A program made the position numbers and the translations under genes. A DNA stretch of 64,000 nucleotides, from NCBI RefSeq assembly GCF_025567265.1, contig NZ_JAOQJW010000010.1, forward strand, positions 58,487 through 122,486, written 5' to 3'. The notes beneath the pieces were generated by a model. That model was not told the DNA's origin, ran no database searches, and saw nothing but the letters and a program-made list of their open reading frames with translations. Positions 7,764-16,097 of this stretch are shown one piece after another (within the stretch, counting starts at the first letter, position 1; every line of letters begins with the position of its first letter). The stretch comes from Dorea_A amylophila (lineage in GTDB: Bacteria > Bacillota > Clostridia > Lachnospirales > Lachnospiraceae).

Positions 7764-9877
7764 TTAACAGCACTCCTTAGACGATCAGACCAATCTACGA
7801 TTTTTGCGGGCTCATCAAACCAATATTCTTTTAAAAGTGGAATCAATTCGTATTCTACAATGGATGACAAAGTTTGTGCGTTGGTTGTCTCTGGTGTTAA
7901 ACCACAAAAATAACTGTGACCAATACAGAATCCTTCACCTAGTGATATATCTTCTGCTATCTTGGAATTGAGCTGTTTCACACAAGCAATTAATTTGTTA
8001 AAGGCATCACTTTTTAGAGAGTCTTGGTAAGCTTGAAAACCAGGCGTATTAAATCCCGGTTTCATAGTAAAAAATGAAAAACGTCGTCTTAAAGCATAAT
8101 CTAACATAGCAAGACTACGATCAGCAGTATTCATCATACCAATAATGTATACATTTGCAGGTACAGAGAAATTCTCGTCAGAATATAACAACTGCAGTTC
8201 AATCCCCCGCTTATCTTTTTCAATCAGCATAAACAATTCACCGAATATTTTACTTAAATTACCACGATTGATTTCATCAATGATAAAGAAATAATCATTT
8301 TCATCATCATCTTCAGCCAGTTTACAGAATTTGTAAAAAGAGCCCTTTTTAATTGTGAATCCATTTTCGGTCGGTCGGTACCCTTCAATAAAATCCTCGT
8401 AGGAGTAACTCTGGTGGAACTGGATCATTTGAACACGGTCAGGATTTTTTGCACCTATAATGGAATAAGCAAGTCTCTTGGCAGTAAATGTTTTTCCAAC
8501 GCCAGGTGCGCCTTGTAAAATAATATTTTTCTTCATTTTTAAGACATTTACCAGTGTTTTATAATCTTGTTCATTCATATACACATCTGAGAGAAAATCT
8601 GCAGAAGAGTAAGCAGGATAGTCTATTTCTGGTTGTGTATCTACATCATCTAGTTCATCTGGAGCAAAGATGGAAGTAAGCTTTTCAATATAATCTGTGT
8701 ATGGAGTGATATCAGTTAAACGTTTTGCAACTGCATTACCAGGATGCTCCCATTCACCAACTTGAAGCCATTTTACAGCACGGACATTTTTATATTCCTG
8801 ACGAAGATCGTCAAAGACATAATTTCCAGTGACAATACCTTTACCAACAAGAGTGTTGCTGCGTTTTGCAAAAATCACATCATTAACTGATACTGTATTC
8901 GCAAAATTCCATGCCATCAAAGCCTGATTTTTTCGTGAAGTGCTACTATCGTACACATCTATTAGTTCTTGACGGAGAGCTTCCTTGGAAGCAAATTGGG
9001 AATAATCACCGATATCGTCCATACCTAAAACCATGATTCCCTTTTGTTGGCATTCATTCCAACTTTTATCATCAAAGACGGTATACATCCAGTAGTGCGT
9101 TTTGCGTTTTTTATCGGAAAGAGTATTTGTATCAGAATCATCAATATCATCAGTATATCCAACATTTTTCCCATAAATATGAGCAAAGACAACTCCTGGA
9201 ACATTGCATTTTCTTGCATATAATGAAATTTGTCCCATACGGATGAAAGGGATATCGCTTGGTGTTTGATTTAGAAAATGTAATACTCTCAGCTGAATAT
9301 CTTGACCATAAAATGGAGCAAATAATGTTGGAAAGAGCATTTGATAATATTTCATGCGCCATACCATATTGATTCCTGGGATATGTTCCAGTTGTATATA
9401 GAGTTGTTTGTAATCTTCTTCAGAATCTAAAGAACCAAAAGAAGATATTATTTCAGCACCTTCAACCAGGTCGTTGCGCATTTCATCTGCTTTTTGTATT
9501 GCTTCATCTTCAGTAAGAAGCACAGGCTTTAATGGTGAGCCACAGGTCCAACTTTGATTTTTCTTATGATAGAATAATCCAAATTTATAAGCTGCTCCGC
9601 CGGAAATACTTCCAAATACTTCGCGAATTTCTTTGTCCATTTCAAGCATATAGCAGAGATTGGTTTTATTCCCTTCGTCATTATAAAATAAAGAAGTTAA
9701 CAAATCTTTTCCGGAAAGAGATTTTAAGTGTTCTATTCCAAAAAGATTTATAAAATTTTCTCGTAGTTCATCAGCCTTGTGAGCAAATGAAATCCATTCT
9801 GGAGTTTGAGATTCGCTATAAAACCACTCAGGAGAATATTTCCCTGATTCATTTTCTGTTATCTGAATGTTCGACAT
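7760..9877 (-). CDS. mcrB: McrB-like AAA+ GTPase with an EVE-like reader domain
   Basis: A 705-aa protein in three parts. Residues 1-240 form an N-terminal region of unknown fold with many aromatics. Residues about 255-400 look like an EVE/PUA-like domain that reads modified bases (HYWMYTVFDD, then NDVIFAKRSNTLVGKGIV, then VRAVKWLQVGEWE). Residues about 430-690 form the McrB AAA+ module: Walker A GAPGVGKTFTAK, Walker B FFIIDEINRGNLSKIFGEL, and the McrB signature MMNTADRSLAMLDYALRRRF. McrB recognises modified DNA and translocates, then McrC cuts. The AGGAGG-like site lies just upstream of the ATG at 9877. It is divergent from the replication module. Confidence 0.9.
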   Translation of the reverse strand: MSNIQITENESGKYSPEWFYSESQTPEWISFAHKADELRENFINLFGIEHLKSLSGKDLLTSLFYNDEGNKTNLCYMLEMDKEIREVFGSISGGAAYKFGLFYHKKNQSWTCGSPLKPVLLTEDEAIQKADEMRNDLVEGAEIISSFGSLDSEEDYKQLYIQLEHIPGINMVWRMKYYQMLFPTLFAPFYGQDIQLRVLHFLNQTPSDIPFIRMGQISLYARKCNVPGVVFAHIYGKNVGYTDDIDDSDTNTLSDKKRKTHYWMYTVFDDKSWNECQQKGIMVLGMDDIGDYSQFASKEALRQELIDVYDSSTSRKNQALMAWNFANTVSVNDVIFAKRSNTLVGKGIVTGNYVFDDLRQEYKNVRAVKWLQVGEWEHPGNAVAKRLTDITPYTDYIEKLTSIFAPDELDDVDTQPEIDYPAYSSADFLSDVYMNEQDYKTLVNVLKMKKNIILQGAPGVGKTFTAKRLAYSIIGAKNPDRVQMIQFHQSYSYEDFIEGYRPTENGFTIKKGSFYKFCKLAEDDDENDYFFIIDEINRGNLSKIFGELFMLIEKDKRGIELQLLYSDENFSVPANVYIIGMMNTADRSLAMLDYALRRRFSFFTMKPGFNTPGFQAYQDSLKSDAFNKLIACVKQLNSKIAEDISLGEGFCIGHSYFCGLTPETTNAQTLSSIVEYELIPLLKEYWFDEPAKIVDWSDRLRSAVK

Positions 9878-10051
9878 AATATACCTCCGAATTTATAAAC
9901 TAGAATTAGTATATCATTTAACTGCAACACTGTCATAGATTATCGAAAAATAGAATTATATTGATATTAAAAGAGAAGAGCAAGATCCACCCGTGTAAAA
10001 CAGTATTGTCATTTTGACAATTTTGTATTACTTACGAGTAGCAGACCTTGA

Positions 10052-10068
10052 TGGGGATTACGTCCCCA
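10052..10068. other. Inverted repeat, possible transfer origin
   Basis: TGGGGA and TCCCCA are perfect 6-bp arms around TTACG, in the sequence context CCTTGATGGGGA. Such a repeat in a gene-free area of a mobile element that lacks its own relaxase could be an oriT used in trans by a resident conjugative element. This is inference; the sequence shows only the repeat. The gene-free stretch 9878-10433 also holds the terminator and repeats listed next. Confidence 0.25.
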
Positions 10069-10170
10069 TACCCACGTGAAAATATAATTGCTGGCAATTA
10101 CATTTTAGCAGACACGCAAGCGTTTCTGAGTAAGTGTCACAGACAACAAAATAAGGAAATTTTGATAAGG

Positions 10171-10199
10171 CATTCACCTGGAATAGGTGAGTGTTTTTT
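10171..10199 (+). terminator. Rho-independent terminator
   Basis: CATTCACCT and AGGTGAGTG form a perfect 9-bp stem around GGAAT, followed by six T. No convincing gene precedes it on this strand, so it may shield the replication module or end a small RNA. Confidence 0.75.
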
Positions 10200-10221
10200 G
10201 TTTTCAAATATTCAATTAACC

Positions 10222-10352
10222 GAAAAAATTAAAAAAATTTCATCAGGGGGCTGTAAAAATGCCTCTCAGCGTTTCGTTTTATGAAAGGGTATTTTAGACA
10301 GGAAAAAATAAAAAAATTTTATCAAGAACCTGTATTTATGCTCTTCATCTTT
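10222..10352. repeat. Two imperfect direct repeats 80 bases apart upstream of the initiator gene
   Basis: An A-rich motif ending TTTCATCAG at 10228 recurs as TTTTATCAAG at 10308. Each is followed about 5 bases later by CTGTAAAAATGC or CTGTATTTATGC and a pyrimidine tract. A third related piece, GCATAAAAATG, lies near 10383. Repeats directly upstream of a RepA-like gene may be initiator binding sites, that is, a replication origin of the excised element. Confidence 0.35.
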
Positions 10353-10433
10353 TGAATATGTGTAAGGACATTTTTGAGCCGGCATAAAAATGATTTTTAC
10401 AACAGTTAGAAACAGAAACGAGGCGAGAAAAGA

Positions 10434-10961
10434 ATGAAATATGAATACATGAAGGAGTCAGAGCAGATGCTTCAGTACTTCCAGTTTCCGAAGTTTTTGC
10501 TGAAGCTGCGCATTTCTCAAACTGCAAAATTTCTTTATATGATTTTGTATGACCGGGCACGGATATCGAGAAAGAATAGCTGGATAGATAAGTATGGAAA
10601 TGTTTATCTGATATTTCCAATAGAAGAATTGTCTGTTCAAATCGACAAATGCAAATCTTCTGTAAAAACAGCGTTGAAGGAATTAGATGATGTGGGACTA
10701 TTGGTTCGCAGATCCGGTGGTTTTTCAAAACCCAATCATTTATATGTAAAAATTCCATCTGATGAGATAGTTTTACAGCCGATTGACAATAAAGCGGTTG
10801 AAAAGATGGCTGTAATAGAGTCGGAAAAGCCCCCATCATCTGGTCGTAAAAATGGCTGTGCAGGAGTCGGAAATGTGGCACCTAGTAAAGTAACTGAGAA
10901 ATATAAAAGTAATAAATATCATGAAGTAAATTATTGCTATGGGGAAGGAGAGAGTTTGTGA
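10434..10961 (+). CDS. RepA N-terminal-domain replication initiator
   Basis: A 175-aa protein. Residues 15-105 match the N-terminal winged-helix domain of RepA-type plasmid and integrative-element initiators: FPKFLLKLRISQTAKFLYMILYDRARIS in pieces, YLIFPIEELS, and KSSVKTALKELDDVGLL, which reads as the recognition wing. The C-terminal 60 residues are low complexity. Full RepA_N initiators are longer (about 250-350 aa). Short versions occur in Tn916-like elements and their relatives, where they act with a DnaC-like loader. It overlaps the next gene by one base (TGATG), so translation is coupled. Confidence 0.8.
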   Translation: MKYEYMKESEQMLQYFQFPKFLLKLRISQTAKFLYMILYDRARISRKNSWIDKYGNVYLIFPIEELSVQIDKCKSSVKTALKELDDVGLLVRRSGGFSKPNHLYVKIPSDEIVLQPIDNKAVEKMAVIESEKPPSSGRKNGCAGVGNVAPSKVTEKYKSNKYHEVNYCYGEGESL

Positions 10962-11773
10962 TGAGAGAAGAAGATACCGTATGTGTAGGCAGTGATGGTT
11001 TGCAATACTGCAAAGTCTGTGGGGAAGCGAAAGAAGCATTTTTTCCTGAGGGAGGTTTTATGGGAATGAAGAAACATTCCAGGCAATGTGCCTGTGACAG
11101 AAAAGCATATGAAGAGGAACAAAAATATTTTAAAGACAAAGAGCACCGGGAATTAGTCAACAGAAATACGAGCATCTGTTTTGACGAGAGCAGAATGGAA
11201 GAGTGGACATTTGAAAATGCAGATATGTCAGATGCTGTAATGCATACGGCAAAAAATTATGTTGATAACTGGGAGAAAATGAAAAGAAATCATATAGGCT
11301 GTTTGTTCTGGGGACCGGTTGGAACTGGGAAAAGTTTTATTGCTGGGTGTATTGCCAATGAACTTCTTAAACAGGAAGTAACGGTAAAAATGACAAATTT
11401 CAATACCATTATTGATGATATATTTCCACTGGCAGACAAAACGGAATATATCAATGCATTGGCTTCTTATCAGCTTCTAATTATTGATGATCTTGGAGTA
11501 GAACGAAATTCAGAATATGCGTTAGGAATTATTTTTAGTGTCATAGACCGCAGGATCCGTTCAGGACGACCTTTGATCATTACAACGAATCTTCCACTGA
11601 AAGAAATAAAAAGCGAGACCATGTTGGATAAAAGGCGTATCTATGACCGTATTTTAGAAATGTGTACGCCTATGTATGTTGGAGGCACAAGCAAACGAGA
11701 AGCGATCGCAAGTATGAAAATGGAGAAAGCGAAAACTCTGTTGAATACAAACAGAGGGGAGGAATGCGAATGA
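10961..11773 (+). CDS. DnaC/IstB-like AAA+ helicase-loader ATPase
   Basis: A 270-aa protein from the ATG at 10961, which overlaps the initiator stop and follows AAGGAGAG. The N-terminus has a four-Cys cluster (YCKVCGEAKE and RQCACD) that probably binds zinc. The AAA+ core has Walker A GPVGTGKSFIAGCIAN, Walker B LLIIDDLGVER and sensor segment RPLIITTNLPL. DnaC-type proteins load the replicative helicase. Its place after a RepA-like gene suggests replication of the excised circle. Confidence 0.88.
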   Translation: MREEDTVCVGSDGLQYCKVCGEAKEAFFPEGGFMGMKKHSRQCACDRKAYEEEQKYFKDKEHRELVNRNTSICFDESRMEEWTFENADMSDAVMHTAKNYVDNWEKMKRNHIGCLFWGPVGTGKSFIAGCIANELLKQEVTVKMTNFNTIIDDIFPLADKTEYINALASYQLLIIDDLGVERNSEYALGIIFSVIDRRIRSGRPLIITTNLPLKEIKSETMLDKRRIYDRILEMCTPMYVGGTSKREAIASMKMEKAKTLLNTNRGEECE

Positions 11774-11979
11774 ATCATACAGAAAAAACAATACCTGTTT
11801 GGAAGAAATATTCTTTAAATGTTTCCGAAGCAGCTGAATATTACGGAATTGGCGAAAAGAGATTAAGACAGATCGCAGGTGAAAATGAAGGAGCAGATTT
11901 TATTCTGGAAGTTGGTTCGCATATCCGATTCAAAAGGAAATTGTTTGAAGATTATCTGGATACAGCCAGCACAGTTTAA
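11770..11979 (+). CDS. xis: Excisionase (Tn916 Xis family)
   Basis: A 69-aa basic protein from ATG 11770, which overlaps the previous stop (ATGA) and follows GGGGAGG. VWKKYSLNVSEAAEYYGIGEKRLR is, in pieces, the typical Tn916-type Xis winged-helix, and the tail HIRFKRKLFEDYLD is also characteristic. Xis bends DNA at the element ends and steers the integrase toward excision. It is followed 135 bases later by the integrase. Confidence 0.88.
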   Translation: MNHTEKTIPVWKKYSLNVSEAAEYYGIGEKRLRQIAGENEGADFILEVGSHIRFKRKLFEDYLDTASTV

Positions 11980-12011
11980 GTAACAGAATAGAAAAAATAG
12001 TAATGAAAATA

Positions 12012-12091
12012 ATGTTCATTTTATCTTAGCGAAGAGAAGGTCTTGTGATATAATGAATAAACCGAGACGGTCTTCCAAGTTAAATGAACAT
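12012..12091. repeat. Inverted repeat around the integrase promoter
   Basis: ATGTTCATTT (12012-12021) and AAATGAACAT (12082-12091) are perfect complements 60 bases apart, directly before the integrase ribosome binding site. They could pair in the leader RNA or be Xis/Int binding sites. Only the repeat itself is seen. Confidence 0.4.
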
Positions 12092-12114
12092 TTGATGAAG
12101 GAGACTAAAAGATT

Positions 12115-13314
12115 ATGAGTGAAAAAAGGAGAGATCATAGAGGACGTATATTACACAATGGAGAAATACAGTTATCTAATGGCAGATATCGATTTAAGTA
12201 TGTCGATGAGATGGGAAAGGAGCGCTGCGTATATAGCTGGCGCTTAGACCATAACGATGCAACTCCGAAAGGAAAGCGCCGTACTTTGTCGCTTCGGGAG
12301 ATGGAGAAGAAAATCCAGGCGGACCATTTCGAGCAGATTGCAACAAATGGCGGAAACATGACAGTGCTGGAACTGGTTGAAAAATATACATCAACAAAAA
12401 CCGGTGTCAGACCTACTACAGTTGCAGGATACGGAACAGTTATCAATTTATTGAAGAAAGATCCATTTGGAAAAAGAAGGATTGATACGGTTCGGATTTC
12501 GGATGCAAAATGTTGGCTGATACATCTTCAGCAGGTAGAAAAGAAAAGTTATAGTTCCATACATTCAATCCGAGGAGTTCTTCGTCCGGCATTTCAGTTG
12601 GCAGTGGATGATGACCTGATCAGGAAAAATCCATTTCAGTTTCAGCTAATGGAAGTGGTTGTGAATGACAGTGTGACAAGAGAAGCAATCAGCAGAGCGG
12701 AGGAACGTAAGTTTCTACGATTTGTGAAAGAGGATCCTCATTTTTGCAGGTATTATGAAGGAATCTACATTTTATTTAAAACAGGCCTTCGCATCTCGGA
12801 ATTTTGTGGTTTGACGATTTCTGATATTGATTTCAAGGAGCATACGATCAACATTGATCATCAATTGCAGAAAAAATCAAAAATTGGATATTATATTCAA
12901 GAGACTAAAACAACCAGCGGAACGAGAAAGATACCTATGACTGCAGATGTAGAGGAATGCTTTCGGAAAATAATAGAAAAACGAAACCCGCCAAAAGCAG
13001 AACCTATGGTAGATGGAAAAAGTGGTTTTTTATACTTTGATAAAAATGAAAGTATCTGTTATTCCCTGCACTGGGAGCATTATTTCCAACACATCATTCA
13101 GAAGTATAATAATACTTACAAAGTACAAATGCCTGTCATTACCCCGCATGTATGCCGGCACACCTATTGCTCAAATATGGCAAAATCCGGAATGAATCCA
13201 AAAGCATTGCAATATTTGATGGGCCACTCAGAGATCAGCGTAACGTTGAATACATATACGCATGTAAATCTTGAGGATGCCAGGGAAGAAATTGCCCGGA
13301 TTCAGGTTGTGTAA
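12115..13314 (+). CDS. int: Tn916-type tyrosine integrase
   Basis: A 399-aa tyrosine recombinase. Residues 1-60 form the arm-binding domain of the Tn916 group (EKRRDHRGRILHNGEIQLS). Residues about 80-170 form the core-binding SAM-like domain. The catalytic domain holds Arg in KTGLRISEFCGL, the HxxR box in HVCRHTYC, the later His in YLMGHSEISVT, and the nucleophile Tyr in NTYTHV. All five key residues are present, so it should be active. It lies 180 bases from the right attachment site. Confidence 0.95.
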   Translation: MSEKRRDHRGRILHNGEIQLSNGRYRFKYVDEMGKERCVYSWRLDHNDATPKGKRRTLSLREMEKKIQADHFEQIATNGGNMTVLELVEKYTSTKTGVRPTTVAGYGTVINLLKKDPFGKRRIDTVRISDAKCWLIHLQQVEKKSYSSIHSIRGVLRPAFQLAVDDDLIRKNPFQFQLMEVVVNDSVTREAISRAEERKFLRFVKEDPHFCRYYEGIYILFKTGLRISEFCGLTISDIDFKEHTINIDHQLQKKSKIGYYIQETKTTSGTRKIPMTADVEECFRKIIEKRNPPKAEPMVDGKSGFLYFDKNESICYSLHWEHYFQHIIQKYNNTYKVQMPVITPHVCRHTYCSNMAKSGMNPKALQYLMGHSEISVTLNTYTHVNLEDAREEIARIQVV

Positions 13315-13336
13315 TTACGATTTTTAATTAAAAATA

Positions 13337-13383
13337 GCAAGGTGTAAAATAGAAAAACATACACCTTATTTTACACCTTTTGC
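13337..13383 (+). terminator. Hairpin after the integrase at the element's right end
   Basis: AAGGTGTAAAATA and TATTTTACACCTT are perfect 13-bp arms with a 15-base loop, extended by GCA/TGC. It ends int transcription and is analogous to the hairpin at 4919. Confidence 0.65.
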
Positions 13384-13493
13384 TGACGATATTATGCGAA
13401 AATAAACCAGATTATGCCGGAAAGCAAAAATTTACAAAGGCTTACAAAGCCCGAAAAACCAAGAAAAACTAAGAAATGCGAGGTTATGCAACA

Positions 13494-13961
13494 ATGATAA
13501 AAATACTTTTCATCTGCCACGGCAACATCTGCCGCTCCACCATGGCAGAATATGTAATGAAAGATTTAGTAAAAAAAGCGAATCTGGAGTCATCTTTCTA
13601 CATCGACTCTGCCGGAACCAGTAACGAAGAAGATGGCAATCCGGTACACTATGGGACACAGAACAAATTAAGAGAAGAAGGAATCCCGTGTGGGAATCAC
13701 AGAGCACGTCAGATGACGCGAAAAGATTATGAAGAGTTCGATTACCTGATCGGCATGGAACAGTGGAACATTCGCAACATCAACCGCATTATCCGGAAAG
13801 ATCCGGAGCATAAAGTACATCTGTTACTGGAATATGCAGGAGATGCAAGAGATATTGCAGATCCGTGGTACACGGGGAATTTTGATGTGACTTATGACGA
13901 TGTGAAAGAAGGCTGCGAGGCATTCTTGCAATATCTGATGGAGAATGAACCATTATATTAG
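13494..13961 (+). CDS. Low-molecular-weight protein tyrosine phosphatase
   Basis: A 155-aa phosphatase with the catalytic loop near the N-terminus, CHGNICRSTM (CxxxxxR-S), and the general-acid region ADPWYTGNFDVTYDDV. It removes phosphate from tyrosine residues, in bacteria often on kinases of surface polysaccharide synthesis. The ATG at 13494 has GAGG ten bases upstream. An alternative ATG at 13476 is too close to the element end to be original. The gene start is the element's attachment site, and its ribosome binding site is supplied by the element. Confidence 0.9.
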   Translation: MIKILFICHGNICRSTMAEYVMKDLVKKANLESSFYIDSAGTSNEEDGNPVHYGTQNKLREEGIPCGNHRARQMTRKDYEEFDYLIGMEQWNIRNINRIIRKDPEHKVHLLLEYAGDARDIADPWYTGNFDVTYDDVKEGCEAFLQYLMENEPLY

Positions 13962-13983
13962 AAACAATAGGAGTAAACAATAA

Positions 13984-14047
13984 AAAGGAATCATCTTAAG
14001 TATTCAGATAATTTTGCATACATTTGATGATTCCTTTACATTTTTTC
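13984..14047 (+). terminator. Terminator after the phosphatase gene
   Basis: AAGGAATCATC and GATGATTCCTT form an 11-bp stem across a 30-base AT-rich loop, with a T-rich tail. Confidence 0.6.
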
Positions 14048-14094
14048 GAAAATAATTTCATAGAATTTAATGTAATATAAACTCCGGGTACAAT

Positions 14095-14149
14095 TTTACA
14101 TAGATTTAACATAGATTTGATATAGGCTGCATACACCTTCGTTACAATA
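14095..14149 (+). promoter_or_regulatory. Pho-box-like direct repeats and promoter of the Na/Pi symporter
   Basis: TTTACA, TTAACA and TTGATA start at 14095, 14106 and 14117, exactly 11 bases apart, each followed by TAGAT or TATAGG-like spacers. This matches the known PhoP box of Firmicutes (TT(A/T)ACA repeats at 11-base period). TACAAT at 14144 is a suitable -10. It lies about 95-150 bases before the symporter start. Confidence 0.65.
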
Positions 14150-14241
14150 AGCCCGTAACGTCGAGGGAACATCATGTGTTCGAAAGAAACTGCCGGCGGC
14201 AGGTTCTACAGAAGACGAATGAAGGAGAATGGGAAAATATT

Positions 14242-15924
14242 ATGAATGAAAAATTGCAGATAATATTCGGGCTTTTAGGAGGCCTGGCAGTCTTTATTTA
14301 TGGAATGAATATGATGAGTGAGTGCCTGCAGAAAGCGGCAGGAGAAAAGATGAAAAGCATCCTGGCACTTCTGACTAAGAACCCGGTACTTGGGGTTATC
14401 GCAGGAGCACTTACCACAGCGGTATTACAGAGTAGTAGTGCGACAACCGTTATGGCAATCGGATTTGTCAGTGCTGGACTTATGAGTCTGCCGCAGGCAA
14501 TCTCAATCATCTTTGGTGCGAATATCGGTACGACAATGACGGCGCAGATTATTGCATTTAAGATCAGCGATTACATTTATATCATTATTTTTATTGGATT
14601 TATTATTTCGTTTATTGCGAAATCTGAAAAAGTGAAAAGTATCGGTCAGACAATTTTTGCATTTGGTCTGTTATTCCTTGGAATCGAGACCATGGGAGAT
14701 GTCATGAAACCGCTGGCATCCAGCCCGGTGTTCACGGACCTGATCGAAAGAGTAGCACATATTCCGGTACTTGGCGTATTTGTTGGAACGCTTATGACAC
14801 TGGTGGTACAGAGTAGTAGTGCAACGATCGCAGTATTGCAGAACTTTGCATCACAGCCGGGACCTGACGGCGTGACAAGTATGCTTGGACTTGCAGGAGC
14901 AATCCCGATCCTGCTTGGAGATAATATCGGTACGACAATTACAGCACTTCTGGCAAGTATCGGTCAGACAAAAGATGCGAAACGTACCGCAGTTGCACAC
15001 TGTATTTTCAACATTTCCGGATGTCTGTTATTTATCTGGTTTGTGAAACCATTTGCAGTACTGATCCAGCACATTTCTCCGAAAGGACCGGAGATTGAAG
15101 TGATCTCAAGACAGATTGCAAATGCACATACATTATTCAACATTACAATGACACTTATCTGGGTCTGTCTGATCAATGTGATGGTAAAGATTGTTATGAC
15201 GTTGATTCCGGATGGAAAAGCAGTCGATATGAATCCTGCAAAACCTGTATTTCTGGATGACAAGATCATCAGCCAGCCGGCAGCAGCACTTCAGCTGGTT
15301 GCAAAGGAAATCCTTCGTGTGAGTGAAATGGTGAAAGTGGTTGTGGCAGATACGATCACAATCGTCAAAACAGAAGACCTGAATGAACTGGAACCATTGC
15401 AGGAAAAAGGAGTACAGATAAAGAAACTGACGGATCAGATCACAGAATATCTGGCCTCCCTATTCTCGGCCGGAACAATGACAGAGCAGCAGGCAGCACA
15501 GACGGCGAGTCTCATGTACATCTTGAGCGATGTGGAACGTATGGGAACGCTGAGCGTAGAAGTTGCAAAATGTGTACGGGAAAAGGTAGACAATCGGTAT
15601 AAATATACGCCGGAAGCGATGGATGAACTGCAGAAGAGTCTGAAGACACTGGAGAAGATGTTTAATGATTCACTTAAGGCATTACAGGGAGATGAGTCAG
15701 TGCAGATTGAGAAACTGATAAAACGGAAAGATAAGATCATGGATCTGGATCTGAAGATGAGAAAAGCGCATGTACAGCGTGTCAATAAAGGAAAATGTAA
15801 AGCAAGCCTGACAGCACCATTTACAAATATCCTGCATCTGATCGACCGTATGGGAAACAGTTGTGTTAACCTTGCGGATGTTGCGTCAAATGAAATCAGT
15901 CTGAATTATTTTATGGTAAATTAA
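14242..15924 (+). CDS. Na+/phosphate symporter with PhoU-like domain
   Basis: A 560-aa membrane protein of the NptA/PNaS family. It has two inverted copies of the transport repeat: GALTTAVLQSSSATTVMAIG near residue 50 and GTLMTLVVQSSSATIAVLQ near residue 195, the QSSSAT motifs being the sodium and phosphate site. About nine membrane segments run up to residue 340, and a C-terminal PhoU-like helical domain follows (about 370-555). An upstream in-frame start at 14176 exists, but ATG 14242 gives the normal family N-terminus (MNEKLQIIFGLLGGLAVFIYG, in two parts) and follows AAGGAG. Control by phosphate is suggested by the Pho-box-like repeats upstream. Confidence 0.92.
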   Translation: MNEKLQIIFGLLGGLAVFIYGMNMMSECLQKAAGEKMKSILALLTKNPVLGVIAGALTTAVLQSSSATTVMAIGFVSAGLMSLPQAISIIFGANIGTTMTAQIIAFKISDYIYIIIFIGFIISFIAKSEKVKSIGQTIFAFGLLFLGIETMGDVMKPLASSPVFTDLIERVAHIPVLGVFVGTLMTLVVQSSSATIAVLQNFASQPGPDGVTSMLGLAGAIPILLGDNIGTTITALLASIGQTKDAKRTAVAHCIFNISGCLLFIWFVKPFAVLIQHISPKGPEIEVISRQIANAHTLFNITMTLIWVCLINVMVKIVMTLIPDGKAVDMNPAKPVFLDDKIISQPAAALQLVAKEILRVSEMVKVVVADTITIVKTEDLNELEPLQEKGVQIKKLTDQITEYLASLFSAGTMTEQQAAQTASLMYILSDVERMGTLSVEVAKCVREKVDNRYKYTPEAMDELQKSLKTLEKMFNDSLKALQGDESVQIEKLIKRKDKIMDLDLKMRKAHVQRVNKGKCKASLTAPFTNILHLIDRMGNSCVNLADVASNEISLNYFMVN

Positions 15925-15936
15925 GAATATGAGAGA

Positions 15937-15985
15937 AAAAAAAGCCTTTGCGGATATAAAAATGATATCTGCAAGGGCTTTTTTA
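15937..15985 (+). terminator. Rho-independent terminator
   Basis: AAAGCCTTTGC pairs with GCAAGGGCTTT (G-U tolerated) plus an inner AT-rich stem, followed by T6. Confidence 0.8.
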
Positions 15986-16097
15986 GTCTAAAGACATAAA
16001 AAATAAAATTTGAGAAATACTATAAAAGAAAGATCATGTAATGAAGAAAGAAAAACTATAAAAAGATAGCAGACTATCTAAAAAAGGAGGAAGTATT

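Larger units (their letters stand above)
5114..13524 (+). mobile_element. 8.4-kb integrated element with AbiH and McrBC cargo
   Basis: The element lies between two copies of the 13-bp core ATCTGCCACGGCA (5114-5126 and 13512-13524) in the 5' end of a phosphatase gene. The right end holds integrase and excisionase, preceded by a DnaC-like ATPase and a RepA-like initiator. The left part holds AbiH and McrBC. There is no relaxase, coupling protein or type IV secretion gene, so it is not self-conjugative. The integrase side supplies a new ribosome binding site and ATG for the phosphatase gene, which keeps the host gene intact, as is usual for site-specific elements in gene ends. Much of the cargo is clearly more AT-rich than the flanking chromosome. 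Confidence 0.75.

Noticed and set aside
10048..10284. 78-aa frame in the gene-free stretch of the element
   Set aside because: It has no ribosome binding site, contains the terminator hairpin at 10171, and its composition is not protein-like.
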